A stretch of DNA of 64,000 bases from Isoetes taiwanensis (GCA_021234155.1 JAJEKV010000026.1:4587713-4651712); one strand, 5' to 3'. Shown: positions 36,668 through 49,355, numbered from the stretch's first letter. Notes: generated by a model from the sequence alone, not told the origin. A program made the numbers and translations.

Positions 36668-38790
36668 GAGGTGGAGCATTTTTTACCGAGGTGATGCACA
36701 TATAGGCGGATGGCATCATTTCATCACATCGGATAGAAGCAACACAGTCTGACCATCCTCGCCATCTCCTAGTCTATTTTAGAGATGCCATTTCACCGCC
36801 TACATATTATCGAGGCATGACAATCATCTTAATCGGGACCACTTTTTTCTTGTAAAGACTAACCCAAGCATCTTGAATTTTTTGCACGATATAAAAAAGA
36901 CTTATATTGATTGAACTCCCAAAGGCCACAAGACTTTTATTGGACTTATCGTGGGAAGACCACTTTTGAAATTTGTAAATGCAAAAAGACACATATTGAA
37001 CTCCCAAAGGCAAGAAGACTTTTATTGAACTTATTGTAGTAGGAAGCCACTTTTTTCTTTTTTTCTTTTTGGAATAAGTGGGAAGCCACTTTTGAAATTG
37101 TGCTTTAGTATGATATAATCATGACATTTAAGTTATTATATATCCAAGGTAATAAATTGGTTATTCAATTCCCTTGCATTTGTGAAATGGGATCCGGTTG
37201 TAACTTTTCTTTGAAGAACAATCCAACTCAAATTCAAATTTGTATATTTCAATTGGATGAGAAAAGTACGTAAATTTCGATAAAAGAAAAAGTTTCCCCA
37301 AATACTTTGGACCTTTCAAGAATAGATTCAAACGACGTGGCTGGCCCGTATGGATACATCAACAAATAATTTGTGCTAGGGTGTCCTATACAAAATGCAT
37401 TATGTTTTGAGTGAACCACATGAACTAATCGAAATATTACCATAAATAGATGAGCCGAGTTTGATACCGTGCACGCTTGTAGAGGCAAAAAAAGGTTCTT
37501 AGGACAAATGATCATTATGAGAAAACCCAATTTCTGGTCTTTGTCACGTATGCCTCCATATCAAGATCACTTGCATTGCATAAAGGTGCTTCGAAGTTCT
37601 AGAAGTAGAGCAAGAAATAAAATCATGACGATGGAAACTCGCTACAAGACATAAAGCTACGGCTAAATCACAAACCCAAGGCAACTTTAGTTTTTCGATG
37701 GAGTGAAAAGGGTTTCTAAATTGGGGAGTTCCTCCCAGCATTTCCGGTTAAAGTTGTTAAAACCGGTTTCTAAATAGATGCTGGAATATTTCCTGGTCAA
37801 AATTTTATGAAATACTTGTTAAATCCGCAAATTAGAGGATATTTTCTTAGAAATCTGGTAAGTAGCAATAAAGCACGGCATTTTGCGGGCTTAAGCAAAA
37901 TCTAACTGAGGCCCCGAGTGAAAGAGCATCTAAAATTTTTGCCCGCCATGTCATCCCAATTCTTGTTCCAATTAAATTAATAGGATTTTTAAAATTAATA
38001 GGATTTTCGTCGTAAAAAATCCAGAAAATCATGTAGCCGGGATTGCCATGTGCACATGAAAGTGCCAAAAAGATGCTAATGGGGATATGCCTTATCCTAG
38101 GGTGGGGCAGCTTTTTTCCTGATCTAGTCGCTATTTCGAGCCCACATGATTTAAAAAGCGCAACACCCGCTTAAATCTTTTATGGGCCGCAAGATTTGAA
38201 CACGCCGCTTGCGCTTAAATCTTTTATGGGCCGGACAAGACAAAATGGACAGCTCAATGGCATGTAGCGGATGGGTATTTGGTTTTATGTTACCGGTTGC
38301 CAAGAATCACCGACATCAAGTATATTGTCGCTTATATAATTGATAAAATCTAATAAGGAATTGCTCTATGTTACGCTTAGAAAAGCATAAATAATGCGTA
38401 ATGATAATGCAAAAACATGGAAATCAAAGGAATGGGATAGAGATCATCACCTCACTACCTTGAATTTCCATGTCATGTCTCGGTTTCCTTCTTTGGCTAG
38501 TCTCTTCATCATCAGATGTATGTTAGTGGGACACTTACTAACACTCCCAAGATGTCCAACTCAGATATGAGAATGGCAAAATGGGAACCGCATTTAGTAC
38601 TACATGTCAATAAGCCCTATATGCAACTCATATCATAATCAGCAAAGAAATTTGGTGCTTGAGTATGTTAACTCTTTAAATTGCGATGTAATTTTGTTTC
38701 AAAGCACAAGAAACCAAGCAGGCAGTTTCTAATGTGAGAGAAAACAAAGATCTTTAGCAATTGAATAAAGAACTCGTATGTTACAAGACT
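36668..38790. other. No gene recognised
   Basis: AT-rich flank of the copia element. It contains the direct repeat listed at 36911 and a shorter one (GCTTAAATCTTTTATGGGCCG at about 38170 and 38210). Confidence 0.4.
36911..37103. repeat. About 85-bp imperfect tandem repeat
   Basis: TTGAACTCCCAAAGGC starts at 36911 and 36996. The GGGAAG(A/C)CCACTTTTGAAATT part recurs a third time near 37080. Confidence 0.8.
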
Positions 38791-38855
38791 ATATACAAAG
38801 CAAAATGTGGTGAATCTCCACAATTGCATTGGGCAAGTTATACCAATCAGATGGA

Positions 38856-39608
38856 CTAAACACTCATTTTCGCCTTCCATCCCTTCCATGGTCTCCCATA
38901 GTCGCCATTCATTGTCTCGTAGAAGAGTTCCCAAGATTGTTCGCCAACCGCCGCACCCGCAAAGATTGCAAATGGAAAAGATGCATGAATATGAGCAAGC
39001 ACTACCACTAAAGGAGCTACCATCGATCCAAACTGCCCAAATTGTGTTGTCACCCCATGGCTGCATTTCTCACCTCTGTTGGAATTAACTCTGCAAGATA
39101 TATATACACCAAGTTATATGTCCCCTGCCATGGCAAATATTCCTAGTGCTCCACAAATGACACCTCCTATAGCCCTCGGTCATTGCCATTTGAAGAACTT
39201 GAAGATGACAAAGGTTGAGCATACAGCACCACAACCAACTATGCAAAAGACCGCACTAAAGAGAAATGTAGCAATGAGCATGGATCTTCTACCATATTTG
39301 TCCAAGAGCATTGCAAAGTTAGCGCAAAGGCGGGCATCTCTACAGCTGCATTTACAACCACACTAAGATAGAGATTGAATTTTATGTTTACGACATTTAA
39401 GCTGATGCCATAATATATAACTGATACTAGGAACCATATGGCAACCATTATAACCATCCTCTTACGAGCGCCCTTATATCTGAACACATCCAGAATGCTT
39501 ACTGCCTTCTCTTTTCTAGGTTCCCCTCCCAACCTACATTTTTCAACATCTGAATCCAACTTTTCTGATGAATCTACCTCGCAGGCTATCGCAATTCCTG
39601 CAGGTCGA
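38856..39608 (-). pseudogene. Organic cation/carnitine transporter (MFS), 3' part
   Basis: Reading leftwards, the frames give SILDVFRY, then VIYYGISLNVVNIKFNLYLS, AVEMPAFALT, YIYLAELIPTEVRNAA and FGSMVAPLVVVLAHIH, ending near PFAIFAGAAVG and ETMNG. That is the second half of a plant OCT-type transporter (major facilitator family, plasma or vacuolar membrane, moves organic cations or carnitine), TM7 to TM12. Several frameshifts separate the pieces. No intron is evident across the aligned part. The 5' side is cut at 39609 by a solo LTR; possible upstream codons lie beyond it near 42890-42937. Confidence 0.82.
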
Positions 39609-42600
39609 CGTGTACGCCGACGTATACCCAAGCAAGGACGCCCTAGGGGGCAACTTGCAATGGTGCGCACACTTAGCAATGCTCGCACCTTTAGACCTTT
39701 AACCCATTAAAGGTAGACCAAGAGTCATGGGAACCCTAAAACCTAACTGATAGCCTACATAAGGCATCAAACCCTAACATTCCCCTTTTCACCCACAGAC
39801 CTTCCGAGCTCCGATTCGCGCGCATGAGGAGTCGATTCCAACTCCCACGATCTGCCCAGACAGTGGCCAATAAGTGTCGATCGCCATTCCGACCGCATCT
39901 CGTAGATATGGACGCCTTCGTCGAGAGGAGTGAACCAGGATCAGTATTTGGTCGATCAAATAGCATAAACCTTACTCCACCTTGAACCAAAGAGGTTTAG
40001 CCTATTAGATCACCCCTAATGACCAAGTAGATCCCGAGATTGATCTAACTAAAGAACCTAACTCTATGAGATAGATTAGTTCCCGACGATCATGGTCGGG
40101 CCAAGATTTGCCAAACTGTTGGCGGGCATTCTCGAAGCGGCAGCTTGACCCGGGCGGGCGTGCGGATGTGCGAGCCCCTCACACAGGCGCTTTCGACCCC
40201 CCACTCAACGACATTGACCATATCTTTACGCTGCGGGCACCGATTGAAGACACCTCACCGGACTTGTATTGTCGCTTTGTGGACTTCGCAAAGGCTTTTG
40301 ATACGGCCCCCCCGAAAGTTGTGGGCTAGATCATCGCCAACCGGCTCCCGCTGCCGTGCGTAATGCCATATACAAGTTGTATGAGAGTTGTTTTGGCAGG
40401 ATGCGCCGACGGGCCAAGCATTTACCAAGAGACGGTCCCAGGGTTGCCCCTCTCGGACACACTTTTGGCCTCTACATTGATCGCTTAGAGCCCCGGCTTA
40501 TTGAGCATGGGGGATGGCATACATCTTTTTGCACCAGGTCATCCGCCACTCATCTATGCGGGGCGATGTTGGCCTGCTGGCCCACACCCCGTAAGATATG
40601 CGTCCTCACCGGATGCCCTAGACACATTTTGTCGCTACGGACATGCCGCGTCAATCCGCCAAGACCGGGGTGGTTCTCATATCCTCTTCACGCCACCCCA
40701 TGCCTCCTGCACTCACATATCGGGATTGCCAAGCCACGCCCACCTACCTGCCAGTACCTAGGGTGGAGTTCCCCTCCTCGCCTCTTTGAGGCGCCTATCC
40801 GCTATGGTGACAAAGCCAGGCCGAAAGCGCTTTTATGCAATGCAGTAACAAATACCAGCAGAGCTATATGATTAGCCACCATCACCACATCTGCTCCGCA
40901 CCGGTCGAAATGCCCCTTCCTTCAGACGGGGTCGAGGTTTGGGGCCCCGGCCATCTTCTTTGACGACTGAATGACTTGGAGCAGTGTAAGGCATTTTGGC
41001 ACTCGCACTTGGGTGAAACCTTCAGCCCCATATCGATTCTCACAGCAGAAATCGATTCTTGCCGCCCAGCTGGCAGCCCTTGATAGACACATCGTCATTT
41101 TCGTAAAGTGGTTACTATGGGTGATGCTCTCCCGCCCCAAGACTGCTTACACTGTGGGCCATGAGTCCGCAAATGCTTTGTAGGGCCCTGCTGGAGGGGT
41201 AAGAGAGAGTGGTTCGCCCGATGGAACGCCGCAGAGCACAGAGCGCATACCGGGCGCAATGTCGCCGATCGCGGAAACAAGGGAGTACCTAGATGCTTGT
41301 TTCCTTGGCAAGCTCGGGACCCCATTGCTCTAGAGCAGGTCAAAATGGCCCATTACAAAGAGCACATCAACCCCGTGTTAGCCTTGGGCCCAAGAATCTA
41401 CCCCGTTCCCGCCCCTCGAAAAAGCTTGTGCTCATTGCCTCCATTCATCGCAGTGCCCACCATCTTAGCGATCGAGGCGGGCGGTGGATTGGGAGCCCCG
41501 CCAGATAAATTGCCTGCTTTGCCAAACGGGTGCCGCTTGAGGATGAGTCTCACACTTTCCGTGAGTTGCCCGCCTAAAATTCGGGCCGAATCGCTCCCTT
41601 AGTACGGCCGGACGCGTGCCCTTGCATTTGCTGATGAACACACCGAAACCATCGTGCCCTCGGGTCATACATCCGTGAGGTACTGACCTTTGAGGTCACC
41701 TTTGCCCCCCATCGGGTCAGTTTGCGACTAGGCACTACGGGTGGTGCATGACCCAGATATATTGGGATGTTTTACGCATTTTATATGATTAGCATAGTTT
41801 GTCGGCCAGGCCGATTGTCGCCCACGGTTTTTCCTCAAAACCCTTCTGGCGGGTTTTTAATCCGGCAAGAATCCGCTTGTCGCTTTTTGTATTGGGTCCC
41901 ATAGACCGATTGGTCTCCGTGACGATAAAAGTAACTTCCTTCCTTCCTTCCTTCTTTATCATTTATTATGTTGATATGATGGATGGATGGATTCGTGAAC
42001 TCATTGTATTGGGAAGGGGGGTAGAGACTTAAAGATTAGTAGATGATGCTCCTAGTTAGTCCCTCTTAGTGCATTACTAGTTTTCGCCCGTGGTACAAGA
42101 ACCTCACCGGGTGTGGGTGAAGGGACCAGACCGGCTCGTAACGAGGTTCGTGTTCTCGACCCCTTGACCGATCCCTCCTCCGTGTGTAAGGCCTACCGGG
42201 GATCGAGTGACTAGGTCTAATGGCTTGCCACCGAGTGTGGGCAAGGCATGGGCTCTCGACACCCGTGGGGTGGGGTTCACCTTCCAAAGGGTTAAGTCGA
42301 ATAAGGGCAAGGGCCCTCTAGTCACCTTGGGTCAGCATGTAGACCTCGGTGGGAGTGATCCCTACACCGCCCCATCGGGCTCGGGAGATGTAACCCAGAG
42401 TAGCCCCTTTGGCTATGCACCGGGGCTACTGTCCGGGTCCCAACACTTTTCAACCTACTCGCAAAGTGTGCACAGGAGGGGCGGATGGAGTGGACAACCC
42501 AATGCCATGTTCTTATGCCAGCCCAATCCATTGTCATGATTCTCGTCTGCAAGGAACTCGAGACCCAAGCTTGTCACCCCATCCCCGTGGTTCGAGCCTT

Positions 42601-42885
42601 GGGGGTAGGAACTTCCTTTGTATCGCGGTGATCTTTGTCTATGCAGATGTTGATGCACCACCCTTCGAGGTGGATATCTCGATGTATGTTACCGACGTGT
42701 ATGTTTTACGCCCGCCTAGGTAGGCCCCGAGGGAGACGGGTAAAATGACCCTTCATTCTTCCCCACCGTGGATTCCGTGAGGTCACAAAGGATCCGTGGG
42801 AGGGCCCCAGACGGTATGGAGCTGGTATGGGGATGAACTCCTGCTTGTATACGGCACGGCATCGATAATGCAGTAGGGGACGTCC
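39609..42885. mobile_element. Second solo LTR copy, split by a LINE
   Basis: The segments 39609-40081 and 41954-42885 together match nearly the whole of the solo LTR at 34055-35547, for example AGCAAGGACGCCCTAGGGGG at the left and GTAGGGGACGT at the right. The left end lacks about 85 bp relative to copy 1, and the terminal CACA at the right is missing, so the target duplication is not recognisable. It lies within an OCT-type transporter gene. Confidence 0.75.
40082..41953 (+). mobile_element. 5'-truncated LINE, same CTTC-tailed family
   Basis: It inserts exactly between GATTAGTT and CTTTAT of the solo LTR, a site shown uninterrupted in the other LTR copy at about 34612, with no clear duplication beyond 0-2 bp. 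It begins in the reverse transcriptase domain (LYCRFVDFAKAFDTAP at about 40264-40312) and continues through GLYIDRLEP and the C-terminal zone. The YADD palm motif is lost (about 40547). The 3' UTR contains CCGATTGGTCTCCGTGACGA and ends in (CTTC)n. Several frameshifts and stops. Confidence 0.85.
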
Positions 42886-43092
42886 GCGGGTATCGTCGAG
42901 CAATGTTCTTGGAGACCAAGAGCAAAGCACTGGCCATGCTCCCAGTAGTACTAACTTGATAGGATCCTCAAGCCTCGAAAAGTGGGAAAATTTTTTCTCA
43001 TCTTTGTAGTTTATGCTAAGCTAGTAACAATTAAGTGAATTGGAATTTAATAAGACTAAAAAGAATGAGCCAAAAATTTTTAAAGTGAGGTG
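42886..43092. other. Flank of the solo LTR; possible OCT transporter upstream codons
   Basis: The minus strand at 42937-42890 reads ASALLLVSKNIARRY, which could be the ...IARR... loop that precedes the SILDVFRY part across the LTR. The match is short. The rest is AT-rich. Confidence 0.3.
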
Positions 43093-43159
43093 GTCTCACA
43101 GCTCGCGCCTGATCGAAGAACTAAAAGTTAGTTTTTGAGCGAGGCGCAAGCTGTGAGAC
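43093..43159. repeat. 67-bp hairpin, copy 1
   Basis: GTCTCACAGCTCGCGCCT at the left pairs with AGGCGCAAGCTGTGAGAC at the right (one mismatch), around an inner ACTAAAAGTTAGT palindrome. All four copies in this window are exactly 67 bp. Confidence 0.92.
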
Positions 43160-43282
43160 ATCGAGCCAAGATCACTTAAACATGATGAATTTGAGAAAAC
43201 TAATATGGTAAAGCTAATTCTAAGATAGGAATTAATAAGAATAGCATGATTTGATTACTTAAATTACTTAAAAATGTGTGAG

Positions 43283-43349
43283 ATCTCACAGCTCGCGCCT
43301 GGACTAAAAACTAAACTTTAGTTTTTGAGCGAGGCGCGACCTGTGAGAC
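43283..43349. repeat. 67-bp hairpin, copy 2
   Basis: Same design, centre CTAAACTTTAG. It starts 190 bp after copy 1. The sequence between the hairpins is not shared with the other pair. Confidence 0.92.
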
Positions 43350-44333
43350 CAATAAATAGGAAAAGCCTGAAATAAGTGTAAGTTTTAGCTAAATAGGTAT
43401 CTTAGCATGTTAACACTAGACCTGTCCCATGATGGACCATTAAAGGGCATTTTGAAGGTTTACAAAAAAAATCATATAAAATCAAGGGCACAAAAACTGG
43501 CCAAAGCCTTTCTAGGAGTTCATATATGGCAGTTATGGTTCACATAAAAAATACACAAAAATGTATCAGCTCCCGTTCTTGTGAGTTATGCACTAGCAAA
43601 CCCAAGGGGGTCAAGTACCAAAAGCTTCATGTTCACACAAAGTAAAACTGTCTTAACGAAAAGATTTTTTGATTTTTTTGGCTATAATGTGATTTTTCTA
43701 CACGAGATATAGAGCAAGACACAAAAAACCGCATCTCAATTCGAAGTCTGTGAAGGAAGATATAGCCATTCAAACATGACGAGGTCGACCGTTTTACGCT
43801 TTCGAGAACCAAGATCGGTTCCCGTAAAGCGCTTGTGGTATAAAACAACAACTTTTGGAAGGAGATAAATTTTGAGCTCAAATTTGGCATATAAGTAGTT
43901 CACGAGGTCCTCCATCCTAGAAAAATGTTTGTTGAGTTTGAATTTGATGTTTTGACTTTTACTTCTAATTTTAATTTTAGGGAATTTATACAAATGGGTA
44001 ACATTGATATATATGACTCTAGGTTGTCCTCCAAAAAATCACATTATGAAAGTTCATAAGAATATGAAACCAATGCAAAAACAAGCTCGTGAAAAGAGTA
44101 AAAGACATGGTAAATAAAAATCAAAAACGATTTCTGTACCTGCCCATTACTGGTCCATAGTCCATTTAAAAATCAATAATATACTTATGTTAGTCCATCT
44201 CACGTTGAGTTTTGGGACATGAGTAGCTCCCCAACCATTTTGTTCACAAAAATATCATTGGTCATCATCTTGAGGATTGTATTAAAATAAATAGCATCAA
44301 TTATATTATGTCTTCCATGTTTATTCTAGATTT
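43350..44333. other. AT-rich, no gene recognised
   Basis: No coding. A stretch near 44035-44100 (AAATCACATTATGAAAGTTC ... CCAATGCAAAAACAAG) resembles 49370-49430 on the far side of the LINE, suggesting an older, diverged local repeat. Confidence 0.35.
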
Positions 44334-44351
44334 GTGCCTCAAACTTTGGGA

Positions 44352-45420
44352 GTCATGGCCACAGAAGATGGGCGGCCTCGAAACCCAAGGCTTGTGGGCC
44401 CACACACAAACGGGTCCCGATCACCATCATGGACAGGGGGAGAGTCATCCTCCATGAAGAAGGAGGCTCGGCTAAGGCTAAGGCCCCTCAAATGGCCAGC
44501 CCGCCTGGGAAGGGATTAATTGCTCGCATCACATAGGAACTCCCCGCCTCTACAGAGGATTGGAGCCACGCCAAAGCCGGGAATGGAGGCTAACAAAGCT
44601 TCGTATTGAGGCTAACGAAGGCCTCACCGGGCCGGCATGGCGCTGGAGATGGAGTCCCCGGCATCCCATGTGCTCAAAAAAGGCAAATCGGGTCGCAGAA
44701 GAACCGATCACAGTGCTTGAGACCCGCATCACGCATGTGGAAGATGGCCTTGGCCTTGCACACTTCGAGCGGCAGCAGCCGCAGAGGTCGCCGGCCCGCG
44801 GGACGCTCGGGTTCATCACTCGACACCATGACACAGAGAGGGAGCGCCTAATGCAGAGATCTTTATGGTCCATGCCTCGCCCAGCCGAGGTAGAGGCGCT
44901 CACCACCATGGCACGGGAGCAATGCGTCTGCCTGCGCACAGCCGCACACGCCGGGATCTTTCGTGAGTAAGATCGAACAGCAAGCCCTCGCCCCGACCCC
45001 GTGTCGGGCTCGAGCACGCCGCTACTGGAGCTCGAGCTCCGGGGGTTGCGCAACCATCCACGTAGACAGGGCTGGCCTCCCTTACCGGAGGTTCATAGTC
45101 ACCGCAGCAAAGCAGGCGTGGAGATGGCCAAGCGCAGAAGTTTCTCGCAAGAGCCGTGTTCCCGACTTCACAGGGGGCCGAGAACGCGGCTCAGACCGCT
45201 ATCCCCGGCCTCCCGCTCCACGCCGGCCCACGCCCGCTGCTGCCTCGGCCTCTCCAGCCACTCCCCACGCCATCCCGGCCACCTCCAGTCACTCCCACGC
45301 CATCCCAGCCACCACCACCCCGGCCACGGGGCCGCCTTCGCCCACCTTGGACCCGCTATTGAGGGACTCTCGAGGCAGCGGAGAGGCACACAACTGGGTA
45401 GTTCGAGGCATGCCGTAATC
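44352..45420 (+). pseudogene. LINE ORF1-like region
   Basis: The start MATEDGRPRNPRLVG at 44352 is followed by overlapping frames rich in Arg, Pro and Ser (44560-44970, 45001-45594). No RRM or zinc knuckle can be made out. Its position upstream of the endonuclease suggests the nucleic-acid-binding first ORF. The assignment rests on position only. Confidence 0.4.
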
Positions 45421-46099
45421 GGCCAGGGGGAGAGTCTTCGCCCACAACATCCTAACACACATTCTGTTCGGATGACATTCCCGGCTAGTTCATTTCGAAA
45501 CGTAGAAGATGGGGCTCACCCGTGGCATTTGTCATATTCCGCGGTTCGCGATGCACAGTGCGTGATGCCATATTGCGCCCGGGCGCGATGTTGAAGGGGA
45601 CATCCCTCAGACGCGGGCCGGGACTCACACCCGTGCAACAGAGGCACGCCAGACAGGCTTGTCGGTCGAGGCATTTCGCCAACGAGGGGGCCGCAGATTG
45701 TTCGGCGGGGATGCACATTTTTCGGCGACACGCTTCTTTGCTGGCAGACCAACTAATACCAACCCGCAGCCCTCAGCGGCCGCCTTCTACCCGCGGCCCC
45801 CTCTCCTGCTCCCTCGCGCTCCACGCCCTCTCACCACATGTTGCCTCGCTCCATCTACTTCTCACTCGGCTCTGCTTCGGAGTCCTCCCAGCGACTTCGG
45901 TGCGCGCGCCATCCCCGCCGACAAATAGGGTTGTGCCTCCCGGGTGGTCTCATGGGTGTCGAGGCTTCCCTTGGCGAGGAGGGGGCCGAACTCACGTGGT
46001 CCCGTGGTATGGATCTCATCTTCCTCATGGAACATGGGAGCATCTTTGGCCGCAGGCACGCCGCCTTTCTTAGGTTACCAACATTTCTCGGTCTTCAAT

Positions 46100-46700
46100 A
46101 CCATGCAGGACAGACGGGGTCATGGTGGAGTGGCTTGCTACTACCGGACAACCTTGGCACGGTCGGTTACCCCCTCCGTACGCATTAGACTGCTTAGGTA
46201 CTTCGGGTTCGCGGTGCATAATACCAGTGGCAACCCTCTTTTTACGGGTCGCCTGTTATTTCCCTCAGACAGCACCTTCTACCCAGCCACCTCGTCATGC
46301 GGATAGGATGGACCCAGATGTCGATCTATATGATGACATACGGCCCGGATCAGCTGGGTAGGGTCGCCCTTCTGGAGATTTCAATGCACCCGAGGGAGTA
46401 GAGCAACCATGCTTAATTTGACCCCTCGGACGACGATGTCCCAGCAGCTACCGCAGAAGTAGCCCGCCACGCTGGTCGGATGACGCCTGTGTCACTGCTT
46501 TGGCGCATTGCTCGCTATGTGGCATTTTTACTTGATAATTTGCAATGGCTTTCATGCCCGCCCATTCTCAAAGTGCACATGCAAAGTGACAATCGTGGGG
46601 AGGGTCTAGTGTAGTGGACTATGTGCTTGTAGTTGCGCAAGATATGCATCTCATCGGGCTTCCCGGGGGCACGCATACGATGAGGAGGTCGAATTTCATC
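46100..46700 (+). pseudogene. LINE apurinic-type endonuclease domain
   Basis: GRGHGGVACYYRTTL at about 46108-46152, LYDDIRPG, and the diagnostic GDFNA motif at 46374-46388 identify the exonuclease-endonuclease-phosphatase fold that nicks target DNA. VVDYVLVVAQD near 46611 fits the domain's end. Frame changes separate these blocks. Confidence 0.72.
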
Positions 46701-47489
46701 ACCTCCCACTTTATTTGGGCTGGGTTTGGCCGCGGAACCCCCACTATGCCAGCCCCGCCGCCCCTCGCTTGAGACTCGACATGGCTGACTGATTCTGAGA
46801 TACTCATGGGCGCCCTCCGGTAAATTACAGACCTCCACACTAGAGCGTGAGCGACCAGGTGACTTCGCTATTACCGGGATCACGTGAGGACGGTGCTTTA
46901 GCGAACCCATGCCCTTCGGGGGTCTAAATAACATTCGTACATGCTTAGATGGTTTTGATCACGGTAGCGCCAAAAACATAAAGCGGCGGCTCCATGCGAT
47001 ACGGATCGGTACAGAAACTACGCGGGGCCACCACGATAAAAGCTGTCGAGGACACAAAGGCGCGGTACAGCACCAAGCATGGGGGAGATGTTCGCCCGGC
47101 CGACACCTCATCCTCCCGAACCTTTTGGCGCCAGAGTGCCAAGGCCAGCCGACCTCTGAGGGGACATCACACCCGGCAGCGGGGGAATGCTATTGCGGCT
47201 AAATGACCCGGCCGGGGGCTTGCGTGCGCCCATACCCCCGCCGGGGATGGCCCCCATTGGTTCGTGGGCCGGGGGATGTTGAGGAGGGCACAGCGGCTAG
47301 CTAATGGGAAGGCAACGGACCTGATGGTATGCGGTATGAAAGTTACTCAAGTGGGCGGCAGCGCCGCTTGTCGCGGGTCCTCACTACCCTCGCTCAACGA
47401 GCATTGCGGGGAGGGTTTCCCAGACAATGGACCACAAGCGTGGTTGTTCCCATTCACAAAGGCGGGCGACCAATAATTGTCCGCCACTA

Positions 47490-48500
47490 CGGACGATCAT
47501 GGTGATTCGGTATTACAAACCGTTGGCTGGAATTCGGCGGCCAGCTTGACGTTGCTGGCAGAGGCGGATGATGCGACCCCTCAATACCGGGTTTTCGACC
47601 CCGCCACTCAACGATTGACCATATCTTTACGCTGCGAGCCTTGATTGAAAACGCGGCCCGGAATCATCTGGCCGGACTTGTATTGTCGCTTTGTGGACTT
47701 ACGGCTTTTGATACGGCCCTCGGGAAAAGGCTGTGGCTGGGTCAAGGCCAACCGGCTCCTTTGCACATGCGAGCCATATACGAGGTTGGCGGAGAGTTGT
47801 TTTGGCGTGATCACCGAACGGGCCAAGCATTCACCGATGTATCGGGTCCGCCAGGCTGCCCCCTCCTCGCCAACACTTTTGGCCTCTACATTGATCATTA
47901 GAGCCCCGCCTTCGGTGCATGGGGATGGCATACGCCTTTTGCACCAGGTCATCCGCCAAATTTCATCTATGCAGACGATGTTGGCTGGCCCCTTGCCCAC
48001 CCCGTGGCTATCGCGGTCTCACTGATGCCCTAGACACATTTTGTCGCTACGTGACATGCGCGTCAATCCGCCAAGACCGGGGTGGTTCTCATATCCTCTT
48101 CCGCCACCCCATGCCTCTGCGTGACTCACATATACTCGGGACAACTTTGTGGACGCCACGCCCACCTAAGGTAGTACCTGGGTGGGTTTCCCCCTCCCTT
48201 TGGGTGCGTGCTATCCTTCTTGAAAGACAGTCTGAAGCCTTTATGCCATGCGTATCAACCATGACCGTGGCGAGCTATATGATTGGGGACAGGGCCACAC
48301 CTGCTCGCACCGGTCGAAGCCCGCCCTTCAGACGGGTCGAGGTTTGGGGCCCGGTCGCCTCTTTGGCACTGAAATGACTTGAGCAGGCGCATAATTTTTG
48401 GCACGGGCACTTGGGTGAAACCTTCAGTCCCCCATCGATTCGGCCAGCAGAAATCGATTCTTGCCGCCTTCACGGGCGTTCTTGATAGACACATCGCCTA
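47490..48500 (+). pseudogene. LINE reverse transcriptase domain
   Basis: Landmarks in order: TISLR / IFTLRALIE near 47620, AFDTALGKRLW near 47704, GCPLLANTFGLYID at about 47857-47898, and IYADDVGW with the YADD active site at 47968-47979, then LDTFCRYVTCASIRQDRG. Non-LTR RTs share this order. The pieces lie in different frames. Confidence 0.82.
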
Positions 48501-49355
48501 TTTTCGCAAGTGGTTACTATGGTGATGCTCGGCCCCGCGACCGCTTTACACCGGGGCTATGAGTCCGCAGCCGCTTAGGGCCCGCTGGAGGGTAAGAGAG
48601 ATCGCTGGTTCGCCAGATGGAACGCGTGATAATGATGCGCATACCGGCAATGGGCCGATCGTGGATGTTTCGCGGGAGTACCTAGATGCTTGTTTCTTGG
48701 CAAGCTCGACCCCATTGCTCTAGAGCAGGTCAAATGGCCCATTACAAGGAGCACATCAACCCCTGCAGCAGTCGGGCCCACAAATTTACTCACCTCCTCC
48801 CAAATGCTCCCAAAAAGCCAGACTCATTGCCTCCATTCGCGACAAAGCCCACCATCTTCGGTGAGATCGACGGGCGGTGTGGGGAGCCCCGCTGGAGGCC
48901 CGGCCAGACTACAAACGGGTGCCATTGAGGATGAGTCTCACACTTTCCAGAGTTGCCCAAATAAGTTCGCCAGTCCGGCAGATACGCCCCTTAGTACGGC
49001 GTGGACGTGCCCTTGCATTTGCCGATGAACACACCGCCGGGCATGCGTTCTGGGGGTCATACATCCGTGAGGTACTGACCCTGAACACCTTTGCCCCCCG
49101 CCGTCAGTTCACGACTAGGCACTACGGGTGGTGTGCATGATCAGAGCATATTGGGATGTTTCTCATTTTATATGATTAGCATTGTACTTTGTCGCACAGG
49201 GTTTATTGTCAACGTTTTTCCCTCTAAACCCTTCTGGCTGGGTTTTTAATCCCAGTTGGATCCGCTTGTCGCTTTTTGTATTGGGTCCCATAGACCGATT
49301 GGTCTCCGTGGACGATAAAAGTACCTTCCTTCCTTCCTTCCTTCCTTCCTTCCTT

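Larger units (their letters stand above)
44334..49355 (+). mobile_element. Long LINE copy, CTTC-tailed family
   Basis: A GC-rich block in an AT-rich setting. Order is an ORF1-like Arg/Pro-rich region (44352-45420), an endonuclease (about 46100-46700), reverse transcriptase (about 47490-48500), the C-terminal Cys/His region (about 48820-49000), a 3' UTR with CCGATTGGTCTCCGTGGACG, and (CTTC)n from 49324 to 49355. The last 1.86 kb aligns with the copy at 40082-41953. Many frameshifts and stops. The exact 5' end and target duplication are not visible. Clade is undetermined. Confidence 0.82.

Noticed and set aside
44550-45053. Minus-strand 167-residue ORF in the LINE
   Set aside because: Antisense shadow of a GC-rich coding region; plus-strand order of LINE domains explains the region.
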